From the NCBI RefSeq assembly GCF_000739635.1, contig NZ_BATQ01000146.1, positions 1 to 57,234 on the forward strand: DNA of 57,234 nucleotides, read 5' to 3'. Positions 8,802 through 17,942 of the stretch are shown here, piece by piece. Under the pieces are notes generated by a model, which saw only the letters and a list, made by a program, of their open reading frames with translations, was not told the origin of the DNA and ran no database searches. Numbering within the stretch: position 1 is the stretch's first letter; every line of letters begins with the position of its first letter. Both the position numbers and the translations under genes were made by a program. The stretch is from Verrucomicrobium sp. BvORR034 (lineage in GTDB: Bacteria; Verrucomicrobiota; Verrucomicrobiia; Verrucomicrobiales; Verrucomicrobiaceae).

Positions 8802-9686
8802 TCACTCAAATCCCTGGGACTTCATGTACTTCAGGCTCTGGGGAACCTGCTCCATGACGGAGGGGGATTCGTCTTCGATGAAATAATGTTTCACGCCCAC
8901 CTTCTTGGCTGTTTCCAGCACGGCGGGGTAGTTGGTCTGGCCGGAGCCCAGCACCACATCATTTTCCAGGTCCGTCTTGCCGGACAGTGAGCCCGTGGCC
9001 ACGCCCTTCTTCAGGTCCTTCAGGTGCATCAGCTTCCAGCGGTTGCTGTACTTCTCCAGCAGCTTCACCGGATCCTGGCCGGGGAACACGATCCAGAGCA
9101 CGTCCATCTGATAGCTCACAAACTCCGGCTTGGTCTCGGCAAAGAGCAGGTCGAACAGAGTGCCCTCGCCATGAGGCACGAACTCATACCCGTGCGGGTG
9201 GTAGAAGAAGGTGATGCCCTCCTTCGCCAGCGCTTCCCCGGCCTTGTTGAAGACGGAGGCGGCTTCGCGACACTCTGCTTCATCGAACCCGTCCTTGTGG
9301 TCGATCCAGGCACACCCGACGTATTTCAATCCGAGCGCCTTGGCATCCTTCACCACGCCGGCGATGTCCCCCTTCAGGCGGCCAAAGGGGAAGTGGGAGC
9401 TCACGGCCTTGAGACCGCGCTTGTCCAGCTCGCCTTTGAACTGTTCCGGCGTCTGGTCATAGGTGCCAGCCAGCTCCACTTCGGTGACGCCGAAGCTCTT
9501 GACCTGGTCCAGCGTCCACGCCACACCGCGCAGCTTGAACTGGCTCCGCAGGCTGTAGAGTTGCAGGCCGGTGGTCGGCTTTTCAACGGCAACGGCAGGA
9601 GCATCGGCCGCTTGGGAGGTCAGCAAGACAGCTCCGGCCAGGAGCCCAATTGCAGAGGCAGTGAGGAGAGGCAGACTTTTCATCAT
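8802..9686 (-). CDS. Secreted sugar phosphate isomerase/epimerase-like TIM-barrel protein
   Basis: A protein of about 294 residues with an N-terminal signal peptide (MMKSLPLLTASAIGLLAGAV..., cleavage near SQAADA). Two adjacent ATG codons (9684-9686 and 9681-9683) can start it; the 35 codons further upstream do not look like a leader. The mature part resembles the xylose isomerase-like TIM-barrel superfamily: LQLYSLRSQF at the barrel start, VELAGTYDQTPEQF, YHPHGYEFVPHGEGTLFD with likely metal-binding His and Glu, YQMDVLWIVFPGQDP and LMHLKDLKKG. Exported members of this family are common beside Gfo/Idh/MocA oxidoreductases in PVC bacteria; one lies 5 kb away at 14888. The substrate is unknown. 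Confidence 0.88.
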   Translation of the reverse strand: MMKSLPLLTASAIGLLAGAVLLTSQAADAPAVAVEKPTTGLQLYSLRSQFKLRGVAWTLDQVKSFGVTEVELAGTYDQTPEQFKGELDKRGLKAVSSHFPFGRLKGDIAGVVKDAKALGLKYVGCAWIDHKDGFDEAECREAASVFNKAGEALAKEGITFFYHPHGYEFVPHGEGTLFDLLFAETKPEFVSYQMDVLWIVFPGQDPVKLLEKYSNRWKLMHLKDLKKGVATGSLSGKTDLENDVVLGSGQTNYPAVLETAKKVGVKHYFIEDESPSVMEQVPQSLKYMKSQGFE

Positions 9687-9872
9687 GGATAGGGATCGTA
9701 GTAAAGACCCCGGATAGGCGCAAGGTTGGACTGGATTTCTGGAGATTTGCCCACGCCCAGCGCCATTGAAGCTGCGTTTCGGCAAAAACACGTTCGGAGA
9801 TCGCTCGCATAGTACGTTTTAGTCTGACCCTTTCGATAGCCTCCCCATTCCCTCCCTGCTCTGAACGCTTCC

Positions 9873-10829
9873 ATGAAACCTGCCCTGCCTCTCTTTGCCG
9901 CCCTGCTGCTTTCACTCACCTCCTCTCTCCATGCAGCAGACGCCTCCCCTGCGGACGCTCTGTGGGAAAAAGTCAGCGCCGCGAGACAGGCTCTCACCAG
10001 CCCGACCAAGCAGTTCCAGAACAAGGAGGAAGCCAAGGAGTACTACAAGACCAGCATCGCAGCCTATGACGCCGCCTACAGCGAGCTCGTGGAGAAGTTC
10101 CCCACGGACCCGCGCCGCTGGAGCGCACTGCTCTTTGAAAGCCAGACCAACAGTTCCCGCGAGGAGCTGGGCGTGCCCGTACGCGAGGGCTCCAAGGACG
10201 CCATCACCCAGATCTTGAATGCCCCAGACGCCGACAACCGCACGAAGTCTGAAGCCAGTGCCCTGCGCGTGATGCAGGATGAGACCAATGATGGCAGCAC
10301 CGCCAGCGCCGCCGCCTGGGAGAAACTGGCCGCCGAGCACCTGGAGAAGTACCCGCTCTCCCCGCGCAACGCGATGATCAAGCGCCTGCTCGCCAGCAGT
10401 CAGCTCACCACCCCGTATCGTACCAAGCCTCTGGATCTGAAGTTCACGGCCCTGGACGGCCGTGAAGTGGATCTCGAAACCCTGCGGGGCAAGGTGGTGC
10501 TCATCGACTTCTGGGCCACCTGGTGCGGCCCATGTGTCGAGGAACTCCCGCATGTCACGAAAGCCTATGAAAAGTACCGCGACAAGGGCTTCGAAGTCGT
10601 CGCCATCTCCCTCGACCAGGATCGCGGTGCACTGGAGACCTTCGTCCGCCAGAACAACCTGAAGTGGCCCCAGCACTATGATGGCAAGGGCGGCGACGGG
10701 GAGCTCTGCAAGCGCTTCGGCATCGAGATGATCCCCGTGATGTGGCTCATCAACAAGCAGGGCCTCCTCGCCCAGACCAATGCCCGCGGCAAGGTCGAGA
10801 GCGAGGTCGAGCGTCTCCTTGCTGAGTAG
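9873..10829 (+). CDS. Secreted TlpA-like thioredoxin-fold protein
   Basis: 318 residues. A signal peptide (MKPALPLFAALLLSLTSSLH, cleavage after HAA) leads into a helical N-terminal region of about 160 residues with no motif I recognise. A thioredoxin/AhpC-TSA-type domain follows from about residue 190, with WATWCGPCVEELP as the redox active site near residue 215 and the cis-proline region MIPVMWLI near residue 290. It should reduce disulphides or assist cytochrome c maturation in the periplasm, which fits the many haem proteins in this window. It converges on the ThuA-like gene with only 11 bases between the stop codons. Confidence 0.9.
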   Translation: MKPALPLFAALLLSLTSSLHAADASPADALWEKVSAARQALTSPTKQFQNKEEAKEYYKTSIAAYDAAYSELVEKFPTDPRRWSALLFESQTNSSREELGVPVREGSKDAITQILNAPDADNRTKSEASALRVMQDETNDGSTASAAAWEKLAAEHLEKYPLSPRNAMIKRLLASSQLTTPYRTKPLDLKFTALDGREVDLETLRGKVVLIDFWATWCGPCVEELPHVTKAYEKYRDKGFEVVAISLDQDRGALETFVRQNNLKWPQHYDGKGGDGELCKRFGIEMIPVMWLINKQGLLAQTNARGKVESEVERLLAE

Positions 10830-10840
10830 CCCTCCGAGCT

Positions 10841-11821
10841 CTACTTCACTACCGCAGGCGGCACGCTGGCACCTTCCGCTGGCGCTGCCGCCTTCTTGAT
10901 TTTGGCAGCAAACACTTTCCGGTCCAGGTTCGTGCTCAGCGAGGCCGCGTCCCACTTTACCGTGACGCCACCGGCAGGCACGTCCAGCCCGGCGCTCCAG
11001 AGCAGGGAGTTCAGCAAGAAACGACGCTGGCTCTCCCACCCCCAACCGATATGCAGATCGCAACCGGTGAAGCCCACACTGCGCCCGCCGTTGGGGCGCT
11101 CATAGGCCCAGGCGATCACTTCCGCCCGCCCGGCATGGCTTTTGGCATCCACCGTGGATCGCCCTGAGTCCGGTACCGCCCCTGCCAGCAGCGGGGTCAC
11201 GCCCTGCGGAGCAAAGTGCAGGTTGAACAACCAGCCATCCTTGGGCGCGGCAAAGGCCTGCACCCCACGCGTGGCCGCATGGGAGGGAATGCTCTCGAAA
11301 GCCATGTCCCAGTGCCCACGAGAGCCGATGTCCTTCTGCCACACCGCTCCCAGCCAGGATTGGAACTCCTGGGCCTGGGCCGCTGGCACCTCCACGGCCT
11401 GATGCAGCATCACCAGCCCCGCCTTCTGATCCATGAGGCCTTTGATCTTCGCCCACCGGGCGGGCTCCAGCAGGGCCAGCTTGTCCCCGCCATCCATGTA
11501 GCAGAGCACGGCCTTCGCCCCGTCCAGCACCTTTTCATTCTTGGGCCAACCGTCCGCCACCAGCACCGGCCACACGCCCGGCACCTCTTTCAGCCACTGT
11601 CTCATGAGGGCACATCCGGCAAAGTACTCGTGCTGCAGCGGTTTATTGCTCGGCGTTCCGGCGATGAGGACGATCTTGGCCAGCTTGGGGTCGGGGCTAT
11701 CCTCCTCCAGCGGCACCTGCTGCTGCTCAGCCGTGAGCTCAGCCTGGCCGGGGGTGGCCATGGCGAGGGCGAGTCCGGTGCAACCAGCGAGGACGAAAAA
11801 TCGGGAGAAAAGTGGAATCAT
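10841..11821 (-). CDS. Secreted ThuA-like domain protein
   Basis: 326 residues with a signal peptide (MIPLFSRFFVLAGCTGLALA, cleavage near GQAEL). The main domain has the class I glutamine amidotransferase-like fold of ThuA: KIVLIAGTPSNKPLQHEYFAG at the first strand, AVLCYMDGGD, GLVMLHQAVEVP, and the late VIAWAYERPNGGRSVGFTG followed by GWGWESQRRFLLNSLLW, which is typical of PVC-family ThuA proteins. In characterised rhizobia ThuA belongs to trehalose utilisation; in Verrucomicrobia the exported relatives are of unknown role. The C-terminus is a Lys/Ala-rich tail. The divergent gene at 11933 is a PQQ-like propeller, 111 bases away. Confidence 0.85.
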   Translation of the reverse strand: MIPLFSRFFVLAGCTGLALAMATPGQAELTAEQQQVPLEEDSPDPKLAKIVLIAGTPSNKPLQHEYFAGCALMRQWLKEVPGVWPVLVADGWPKNEKVLDGAKAVLCYMDGGDKLALLEPARWAKIKGLMDQKAGLVMLHQAVEVPAAQAQEFQSWLGAVWQKDIGSRGHWDMAFESIPSHAATRGVQAFAAPKDGWLFNLHFAPQGVTPLLAGAVPDSGRSTVDAKSHAGRAEVIAWAYERPNGGRSVGFTGCDLHIGWGWESQRRFLLNSLLWSAGLDVPAGGVTVKWDAASLSTNLDRKVFAAKIKKAAAPAEGASVPPAVVK

Positions 11822-11932
11822 GAGAGGAACGGGTGCGGTGGTGGGAACATCCCTTCAACCAGCGAGAGATTGCCTTTCTGTCAGCGTTTTGTTTTTCTTG
11901 TTCGCCCACACCTTTACCCCTGCCCTTGAACC

Positions 11933-13261
11933 ATGCCTGTGAACGCCCTGTCTTCCTTCCGTTTTGCCGCCCTTCTGCTCACCGTGGGCTATACCAGCAT
12001 TCATGCGGCCACCCCGGCGGTGACCCCGCTGTTCTGGCCAGACCGGCAGGGCCCCACCAAGGATTGCCTGATCCCGGAATCCGAGGCCGCCAAACTGCCG
12101 CTGGAGTGGGACGAGGCCTCTGGCAAGGGCATTGCCTGGTCCACCCCGATCGAGGATGAAGGCCACTCCACACCCGTGATCGGTGGCGATCTCATCTGGT
12201 TCACCTCCGCCTCCAAGGACGGCCACAAGATGTTCCTCTACGCCATCAACCGGCAGGACGGGAAGATCGTGCACCACAAGCTCCTCTTTCAAAACGAAGC
12301 TCCCGAGGAACTGGGCAACCCCATCAACAACTATGCCGCCCCCTCCTGTGTCCTGGAGGAGGACGCCCTGTACGTCCACTTCGGCACTTACGGCACAGCG
12401 CGGCTCGATCCCAAAACGGGTGAAGTCGTATGGCAGCGGCGGGACATCAATGTGCGCCACTTCCGCGGCCCAGGCTCCTCACCCATCATCTATGACAACC
12501 TGCTGATCCTGACTTTTGACGGGATCGACAAACAGTTCGTCACCGCGCTGGACAAGACCACGGGCAAGACGCTCTGGACCACGAACCGGACGACCGACTA
12601 CGGCGACCTCGATAAAGAAGGCAAGCCCACCCGCGACGGCGACCTGCGCAAGGCCTATGGCACCCCCTCAGTGATGAAGGTGGGCAACACGCTCCAGCTC
12701 CTCTCCGTAGGCTCCCGTGCCGCCTTCGGCTATGATCTGAACACCGGCAAGGAACTCTGGACCATCCGTCACAAGGAGTTCAACGCCTCCGCCCGCCCCC
12801 TCTCCGTGGGTAATATCGCCTACATCAACACCGGCTCGGAGCGCGCCCACCTCATGGCGGTGAAGCTCGATGACACTGCCAAGGGTGACATCACCGAGAG
12901 CCACGTGCTCTGGGACCGTGAGAAGCGCAACGCCACCCTCTCCACACCTGTAATGGTGAACGGCCACATCTTCCAGGCCACCGGCGCTGGCGTGGGCGTC
13001 TGTGTGAATCTGCAGGATGGTGCCGACATCTGGAGTGAGCGCATTTCCCCCGGCAAATTCGTCGCCGCGCCGATCGCCACCAAGGAGCGCATCTACTTCG
13101 TGAGTGATACGGGTGATGCCACGGTCATTGCTGCGAGCCCCGAGTTCAAGGTATTGGCCCGCAACAAGTTCAATGAACCCGTCACCGCCTCGCCCGCCGT
13201 GGCGGACGGAGCCATCTTCTTCCGCACCAAGACCCATCTGGTGAAAGTCGTGAAACAGTGA
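11933..13261 (+). CDS. Secreted PQQ-binding-like beta-propeller protein
   Basis: 442 residues. A signal peptide (MPVNALSSFRFAALLLTVGY..., cleavage near IHAAT) precedes repeated propeller strands of the quinoprotein alcohol dehydrogenase-like kind: LYAINRQDGKIVHH, ARLDPKTGEVVWQRR, ALDKTTGKTLWTTNR and YDLNTGKELWTIRH. No MxaF-like cofactor-binding Cys-Cys pair is visible, so cofactor binding should not be assumed. It is followed after 86 bases by a second propeller gene in the same direction, which suggests a duplicated pair acting together in the periplasm. Function is unknown. Confidence 0.86.
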   Translation: MPVNALSSFRFAALLLTVGYTSIHAATPAVTPLFWPDRQGPTKDCLIPESEAAKLPLEWDEASGKGIAWSTPIEDEGHSTPVIGGDLIWFTSASKDGHKMFLYAINRQDGKIVHHKLLFQNEAPEELGNPINNYAAPSCVLEEDALYVHFGTYGTARLDPKTGEVVWQRRDINVRHFRGPGSSPIIYDNLLILTFDGIDKQFVTALDKTTGKTLWTTNRTTDYGDLDKEGKPTRDGDLRKAYGTPSVMKVGNTLQLLSVGSRAAFGYDLNTGKELWTIRHKEFNASARPLSVGNIAYINTGSERAHLMAVKLDDTAKGDITESHVLWDREKRNATLSTPVMVNGHIFQATGAGVGVCVNLQDGADIWSERISPGKFVAAPIATKERIYFVSDTGDATVIAASPEFKVLARNKFNEPVTASPAVADGAIFFRTKTHLVKVVKQ

Positions 13262-13347
13262 TGCAATGGATGCCTGCGGGAGCCCCGTCCGGAACGTAGC
13301 GTAATCAACCGCCCGCCGTCGGCCGGGCCAATTCGATCACACCCCCA

Positions 13348-14553
13348 ATGAACCCCTTCTCTACCTCCCTCTGTCTCGCCACCGCCCTCTGTGCTCAGGC
13401 CGCTCTTGCTGCCGACTGGCCGCAATGGCGCGGCCCGGATCGCAATGGCATCTCCGCTGAAAGCGGGTGGAACGCAAAGTGGAGCAACGCTCCCAAGGTC
13501 CTCTGGAAAGCCAATGTCGGCACCGGGTTCGCCTCCTTCACGGTAGCCAATGGCAAAGTTTACACCACGGGCAATGCCGACAACAAAGACACGGTTTTCT
13601 GCTTCGACGCGACGACAGGCAAGGAAATCTGGAAACACGCCTACGATGCTGATCTGGGTGACAAGTACTTCGAAGGCGGCACCACCGGCACGCCCGCTGT
13701 GGATGGTGACAAGCTCTACCAACTGAGCCGTTGGGGGGACGTCTTCTGTTTTGAAGCTGCCACCGGCAAGATCATCTGGTCCAAGAATGTGCAGCAGGAG
13801 ACCGATGCCCGTATCCCTGACTGGGGCTTTGGCGGCTCCCCTCTCGTGTGGAAGCACCTGCTCATCCTCAATGTCGGCCAGGGCGGTCTGGCCTTGGACA
13901 AGACCTCCGGCAAGATCGTGTGGGAGTCCGATGACCGGAACGCAGGCTACTCCACCCCGTTCCCCATTGAGCGCAACGGCAAGACCGAGATCATCCTCGG
14001 CTCCGGACGTTCTTACGTCGCGGTGGATCCGGTCAATGGGCAGAAGCTCTGGGAACACCCCTGGAACACCAGCTACGGTGTAAATGCGGCGGACCCTGTC
14101 GTGCAAGGGGACCTCGTATTTGTTTCCTCGGGCTACAACAAAGGCGCCGCCCTCCTCAAGACCGCCGGCAGCAACGCCGATGTCGTCTGGCAGAGCCGCG
14201 TGATGCGCAATCAGATGAACCCCTCTGTGCTGATCGACGGCCATCTCTACGGCATCGATGGCAATGAAGGCAAGGACGCCTCTCTGAAGTGCATCGAGTT
14301 CAGCACCGGCACGGAGAAGTGGTCCGAGAAGAGCGCGGGAGCCGGGTCCGTCACCGTGGCGGACGGGAAGCTCATCGTGCTCAGTGAAAAAGGCGAGCTC
14401 ATCATCGCGGAGCCTTCCAAAGACGCCTTCAAGCCCCTCTCCCGTGCCCAGGTGCTGAGCGGACGCTGCTGGACCGTGCCCGTGCTCGCCAACGGCCGCA
14501 TCTACTGCCGCAATGCCGCTGGCGACGTGGTCTGCCTGGACGTGAAAGGCTGA
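13348..14553 (+). CDS. Secreted PQQ-binding-like beta-propeller protein (second copy)
   Basis: 401 residues with a signal peptide (MNPFSTSLCLATALCAQAAL, cleavage after LAA) and the opening ADWPQWRGPDRNGISAESG that is characteristic of PVC-group PQQ-like propellers. Blades show CFDATTGKEIWKHAYD, CFEAATGKIIWSKN, LDKTSGKIVWESD, VDPVNGQKLWEHP and CLDVKG at the end. It lies between its paralogue and a glutaredoxin gene (40-bp gap), so a co-directional transcription unit 11933-16198 is plausible. The architecture resembles BamB, but the secreted form without a lipobox makes a BamB role unlikely. Confidence 0.87.
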   Translation: MNPFSTSLCLATALCAQAALAADWPQWRGPDRNGISAESGWNAKWSNAPKVLWKANVGTGFASFTVANGKVYTTGNADNKDTVFCFDATTGKEIWKHAYDADLGDKYFEGGTTGTPAVDGDKLYQLSRWGDVFCFEAATGKIIWSKNVQQETDARIPDWGFGGSPLVWKHLLILNVGQGGLALDKTSGKIVWESDDRNAGYSTPFPIERNGKTEIILGSGRSYVAVDPVNGQKLWEHPWNTSYGVNAADPVVQGDLVFVSSGYNKGAALLKTAGSNADVVWQSRVMRNQMNPSVLIDGHLYGIDGNEGKDASLKCIEFSTGTEKWSEKSAGAGSVTVADGKLIVLSEKGELIIAEPSKDAFKPLSRAQVLSGRCWTVPVLANGRIYCRNAAGDVVCLDVKG

Positions 14554-14593
14554 CCTTCACCCCCCTACAATATTTCCCGAATCCTTTCTTCAA

Positions 14594-14839
14594 ATGAGTA
14601 TCCGCCTTTTCATCAAACCCGGCTGCCCCTGGTGTGACGAAGCCATCGACTGGCTCGAAGACCACAACGTGAAATATGAGGTACTGGACGTCACCAGCGA
14701 TCGCGAAGCACGCGCCGAGATGCATGAACTCACCGGCCAAAGCAAAGCCCCCAGCATCGATGTGGACGGCCATATCCTGGCCGACTTCGGCGCCGACGAG
14801 CTGGAGGCCTGGTGGAAGAAGATGAAGTTCCCCGGTTAG
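14594..14839 (+). CDS. Glutaredoxin family protein
   Basis: 81 residues, a single glutaredoxin fold. The dithiol active site CPWC is at residues 10-13 in the context FIKPGCPWCDEAI. The cis-proline region KAPSIDVDGH and a helical end (DELEAWWKK) complete the fold. No signal peptide, so it acts in the cytosol. It probably reduces protein or glutathione-mixed disulphides. It sits 40 bases after the PQQ-like gene and 48 bases before the Gfo/Idh/MocA gene, all in one direction. Confidence 0.9.
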   Translation: MSIRLFIKPGCPWCDEAIDWLEDHNVKYEVLDVTSDREARAEMHELTGQSKAPSIDVDGHILADFGADELEAWWKKMKFPG

Positions 14840-14887
14840 TCCCTTTCAGCCCCTCGCACTCCGCCTTTCCCTTCCGGTCCGTCTCTC

Positions 14888-16198
14888 ATGCAACGCCGTC
14901 ATTTCCTCCAATCCGCCGCCGCAGCCTCGGCCGCCTTCGGTGCCATTCCCCTGCTCGGGCAGAAGTCGGACAAGAAATACCGCACCGCGCTCATTGGCTC
15001 CGGCTGGTGGGGCATGAACATCCTGCGGGAGGCCATGGCCTCCAAGCGGATCGACGTCGTCGCCCTCTGTGATGTGGATGAAAACGTCCTCACCAACGCC
15101 GCAGGCGACGTGGCCATCGATTCCGGCAAGGAGCCCAAGACCTACAAGGACTACCGCGAACTGTTGGACAAAGAGAAGCCAGAGGTGGTGATCATCGCCA
15201 CCCCGGACCACTGGCACGCCCTGCAGAGCATTGCCGCCGCGAAGGCAGGTGCCCACATCTATGTGGAGAAGCCCACGGGTCACACGGTGAAGGAAAGCTC
15301 CGCCATGGTGCGAGCCGTTCGGGACGCGGGAGTGAAGGTGCAGGTCGGCCTGCACCGCCGCATCGGCCCCCATCATGTGGAGGCCATGAAGTTCCTCAAG
15401 AGCGGAGCCCTGGGCAAGATCGGCGAGGTCCGCTGCCTCGTCGCTGGCAAGGGCGGCCCGGAGGCTCCCAAACCCAACAGCGAGCCACCCGACGGCATGG
15501 ACTGGGACATGTACTGCGGCCCTGCCCCGCTGCGCCCCTTCAACACAAAGATCCACCCCGGCGGCTGGCGTAATTTCCTCGACTTCGCCAACGGCACCAT
15601 GGCCGACTGGGGCGTGCACTGGCTGGACCAGGTGCTCCTCTGGACCGATGAGAAGGCCCCCCAGAGCGTCTATTGCACCGGCGGCCGCCCCATGGCTGGC
15701 CCCATCGTGCTGACAGACAAACAGCAGACCAGCGACGCCCCGGACCACCAGGTCGCCGTCTTCCAGTTCGAGCAGTTCACCGCCACCTGGGAGCACCGCA
15801 AGTTCGCTGGCAGCGGCGACGACAAACACCCGATTGGCACCCGGTTCTTTGGCGAGAAAGGCGTGCTTCATATCGGCTGGCGTGATGGCTGGACCTTCTA
15901 CCCGGCCAACAGCAAGGACGCCGGAGCCCACGGTGATCACCAGCTCCAGGAGCCCGATGGTCACAACATCGCCCTGCTCTGGGCCGACTTCCTCGACTCC
16001 ATCGAGCAGAAGCGCGAGCCCGTCGCCGGCATCGAAAGCGCCCACCGCTCCTCCTGTCTTCCCCTTTTGGGCATGCTCTCCTACAAGCTGGGTCGCAGCA
16101 TCGCCTGGGACGGCGAAAAGGAAGTGATCCCCGGCGACGCCGAGGCCAACAAGCTCCTCAGCCGCGCGTATCGCGGTCCGTGGGAGTATCCGGTGTAG
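14888..16198 (+). CDS. Gfo/Idh/MocA family oxidoreductase with Tat-like signal
   Basis: 436 residues. The N-terminus MQRRHFLQSAAAASAAFGAI resembles a twin-arginine signal, as is usual for exported members in Planctomycetes and Verrucomicrobia. The Rossmann fold starts at ALIGSGWWGMNIL (about residues 35-47), with ATPDHWHA following and YVEKPTGHT carrying the catalytic Lys near residue 127. The C-terminal half has the family's substrate-binding sheet, with NGTMADWGVHWLDQ. These enzymes use NAD(P) to oxidise or reduce sugars and cyclitols; the substrate here is unknown. It is the last gene of the run that starts at 11933, before a repeat-filled gap. Confidence 0.92.
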   Translation: MQRRHFLQSAAAASAAFGAIPLLGQKSDKKYRTALIGSGWWGMNILREAMASKRIDVVALCDVDENVLTNAAGDVAIDSGKEPKTYKDYRELLDKEKPEVVIIATPDHWHALQSIAAAKAGAHIYVEKPTGHTVKESSAMVRAVRDAGVKVQVGLHRRIGPHHVEAMKFLKSGALGKIGEVRCLVAGKGGPEAPKPNSEPPDGMDWDMYCGPAPLRPFNTKIHPGGWRNFLDFANGTMADWGVHWLDQVLLWTDEKAPQSVYCTGGRPMAGPIVLTDKQQTSDAPDHQVAVFQFEQFTATWEHRKFAGSGDDKHPIGTRFFGEKGVLHIGWRDGWTFYPANSKDAGAHGDHQLQEPDGHNIALLWADFLDSIEQKREPVAGIESAHRSSCLPLLGMLSYKLGRSIAWDGEKEVIPGDAEANKLLSRAYRGPWEYPV

Positions 16199-16384
16199 GA
16201 AGGCTGCGAGGGATCCCTCCTCCGACATCGCAAGCAATTCGACGTTTCCGAGCCATCTCAACGCCATCAACACCTGATCCTGCACAGCAGGATTGTGGAG
16301 TGCGTGTGGGAACCGCCGCTTGGGCCACGCCTTGTGACGAGCGGGAACTCTTGAACATCCAATGACCACCTGAAGGCGGAACCC

Positions 16385-16500
16385 CAACCCTCTCCGTTCC
16401 CGCCAGCAGGGTTGGAGTTCCGCGTTTACGCGGTCAGGATCCTGACACCGAGCACAAGCATCCCGCCAAAAAACTTACCTCGAACCGCGACTGACGCACC
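16385..16500. repeat. Mosaic dispersed repeat, copy B
   Basis: This carries CAACCCTCTCCGTTCCCGCC, then AGCAGGGTTGGAGTTCCGCG and TTTACGCGGTCAGGAT, then a spacer, TTACCTCGAACC and a single octamer-like unit (ACTGACGCACC) only 13 bases before the start of the next gene. It has the same order and direction as copies A and C but lacks the first hairpin and an expanded array. The preceding bases 16199-16384 contain no gene that I can support. Confidence 0.88.
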
Positions 16501-16512
16501 GCCCTCCTCGCT

Positions 16513-17898
16513 ATGGCAGACCTGATTTTCGAAAGCCCCGAGGCCCGCGTCCGCGCCTACATTTCCGATTTGCATCTGCAATGGCTTGCAGCCAGGGACT
16601 ACATGGGCAGCGGCCCTTTTGACTACGACCCGGTGGCGTTCAGAAAATGGAACGAGGCCTGCAAAGTCATCCATCAACGTCACTTCACCCCCGATGCCCC
16701 AAAAGATGAATTCGGCTTCGGCTACTCCTGGAGCCAGCCAGCCCACCATTCAGAGCAGGAGAGCATCACCAATGTCCGCACTGAAACGGATTTCGCGGTC
16801 ATAGAAACGGAGAATGCCGAACACTATCCCGCCTTCTATGAGTATGAGTTGAAACACGTGGGCAACGACTGGCGGATCACCAAGGTATCACCCTTCTATG
16901 CGCCGGAAGGTGAGCGATTGTTCTCGGACTCGGTCAAGAACCAAGTCCTGGCGATGGTGAAACCCGATGCTCCCCTGCCAGATTTGCCGCCCGGCATCAG
17001 CCCAAATTGCGGTCGGCTTTTTGAAGACAACCGGATGATCAGAGTCATGGGTCTCGAAACCCCTTTGAAGGTGGCTCCCGCTGGCCTCCTTCATCTGGTC
17101 TCCGGCATCATTGGAGTCTGTGACCTAGGGAGAGACAATGATGACTTCCTTCCCTTGAGCCGCTCAGTTGCGCCAGGTGATTATCCCGTAGAGCTCGCCA
17201 TCGCCCATGGGTACGGAGCTGCCGCGCGTGTCGTTTTCCAACCCGACCGCGAAGTTGCCACATGGGCGCCAGCCCCAACTGTGAACGGAGGCTCTCACCA
17301 CACGCAGATAGCCTATATGAATCTCGCCTTTGTGGATGCCGGGGCCATGATGTCACTGGAGAAAAGAGAGAAAGAACGTCTTTTCAATCTCTCGTACCTC
17401 GAACCGATACGACAGAACATCACTGAGACGCACCGGTCCATGCATTTGAGGTCAACACCGCCGGAGAATCCAGACGCAATCTGTGTAAATGTTGGCGATA
17501 CTTCCGGCGAGTCACCTTGCTATTGGGGCCTCGCTGCTGACGGCAGCATTGTCAGCTTGGTCGCGGATTTTCAGTTCATCGCTGAACATCAGCACGAAAC
17601 CATCCAGGTCCCCTGGAGTTCTGGCCAATTGAACATGCCCATCGACCATCCCGTGCTCACGCAGTGGAATGTGATGATCTTCCTCGGCGGCGATATCAAG
17701 GGCACTGGATTCCATGTCATTGGTGCAAACTTTGACTCTGCCCGGCTGCTGGATCCCTCTGGCAATGTCATCGCCAACTCCGAAGAAGGCCCCAAAGTTG
17801 ACACCCACTTGGGAAGCGTCCACTTGATCAACGAAGTACTGACCGATGTTAAGAACGCCACCCTGGAAATCACGATCTCCACGGGGTACAGGAATTGA
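16513..17898 (+). CDS. NTF2-fold immunity-like domain fused to DUF4241-like domain
   Basis: 461 residues with no signal peptide. Residues 1-about 145 resemble NTF2-fold immunity proteins (HQRHFTPDAP, HHSEQESITNVRTET, YEYELKHVGNDWRITKVSPF). Residues about 150-455 look like a DUF4241 domain (GDYPVELAIAHG, FVDAGAMMSLEKR, YWGLAADGSIVSLVADFQ, LDPSGNVIANSE). Both assignments rest on recognition of sequence style and are moderately secure. The NTF2 half suggests a role in neutralising a polymorphic toxin, but no toxin gene is adjacent. The gene is boxed by repeat copies B and C in direct orientation and is less GC-biased in codon choice than its neighbours, which hints at acquisition as a cassette. 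The start leaves a 13-base gap to the repeat. Confidence 0.72.
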   Translation: MADLIFESPEARVRAYISDLHLQWLAARDYMGSGPFDYDPVAFRKWNEACKVIHQRHFTPDAPKDEFGFGYSWSQPAHHSEQESITNVRTETDFAVIETENAEHYPAFYEYELKHVGNDWRITKVSPFYAPEGERLFSDSVKNQVLAMVKPDAPLPDLPPGISPNCGRLFEDNRMIRVMGLETPLKVAPAGLLHLVSGIIGVCDLGRDNDDFLPLSRSVAPGDYPVELAIAHGYGAAARVVFQPDREVATWAPAPTVNGGSHHTQIAYMNLAFVDAGAMMSLEKREKERLFNLSYLEPIRQNITETHRSMHLRSTPPENPDAICVNVGDTSGESPCYWGLAADGSIVSLVADFQFIAEHQHETIQVPWSSGQLNMPIDHPVLTQWNVMIFLGGDIKGTGFHVIGANFDSARLLDPSGNVIANSEEGPKVDTHLGSVHLINEVLTDVKNATLEITISTGYRN

Positions 17899-17942
17899 TG
17901 AAAAGTCTCCGCCACCGGAGCGACGACCTACAGCCTCCCTGA

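Noticed and set aside
14846-16387. Minus-strand open frame of 513 codons opposite the Gfo/Idh/MocA gene
   Set aside because: The plus-strand reading has the full Rossmann and EKP motifs; this frame has none.
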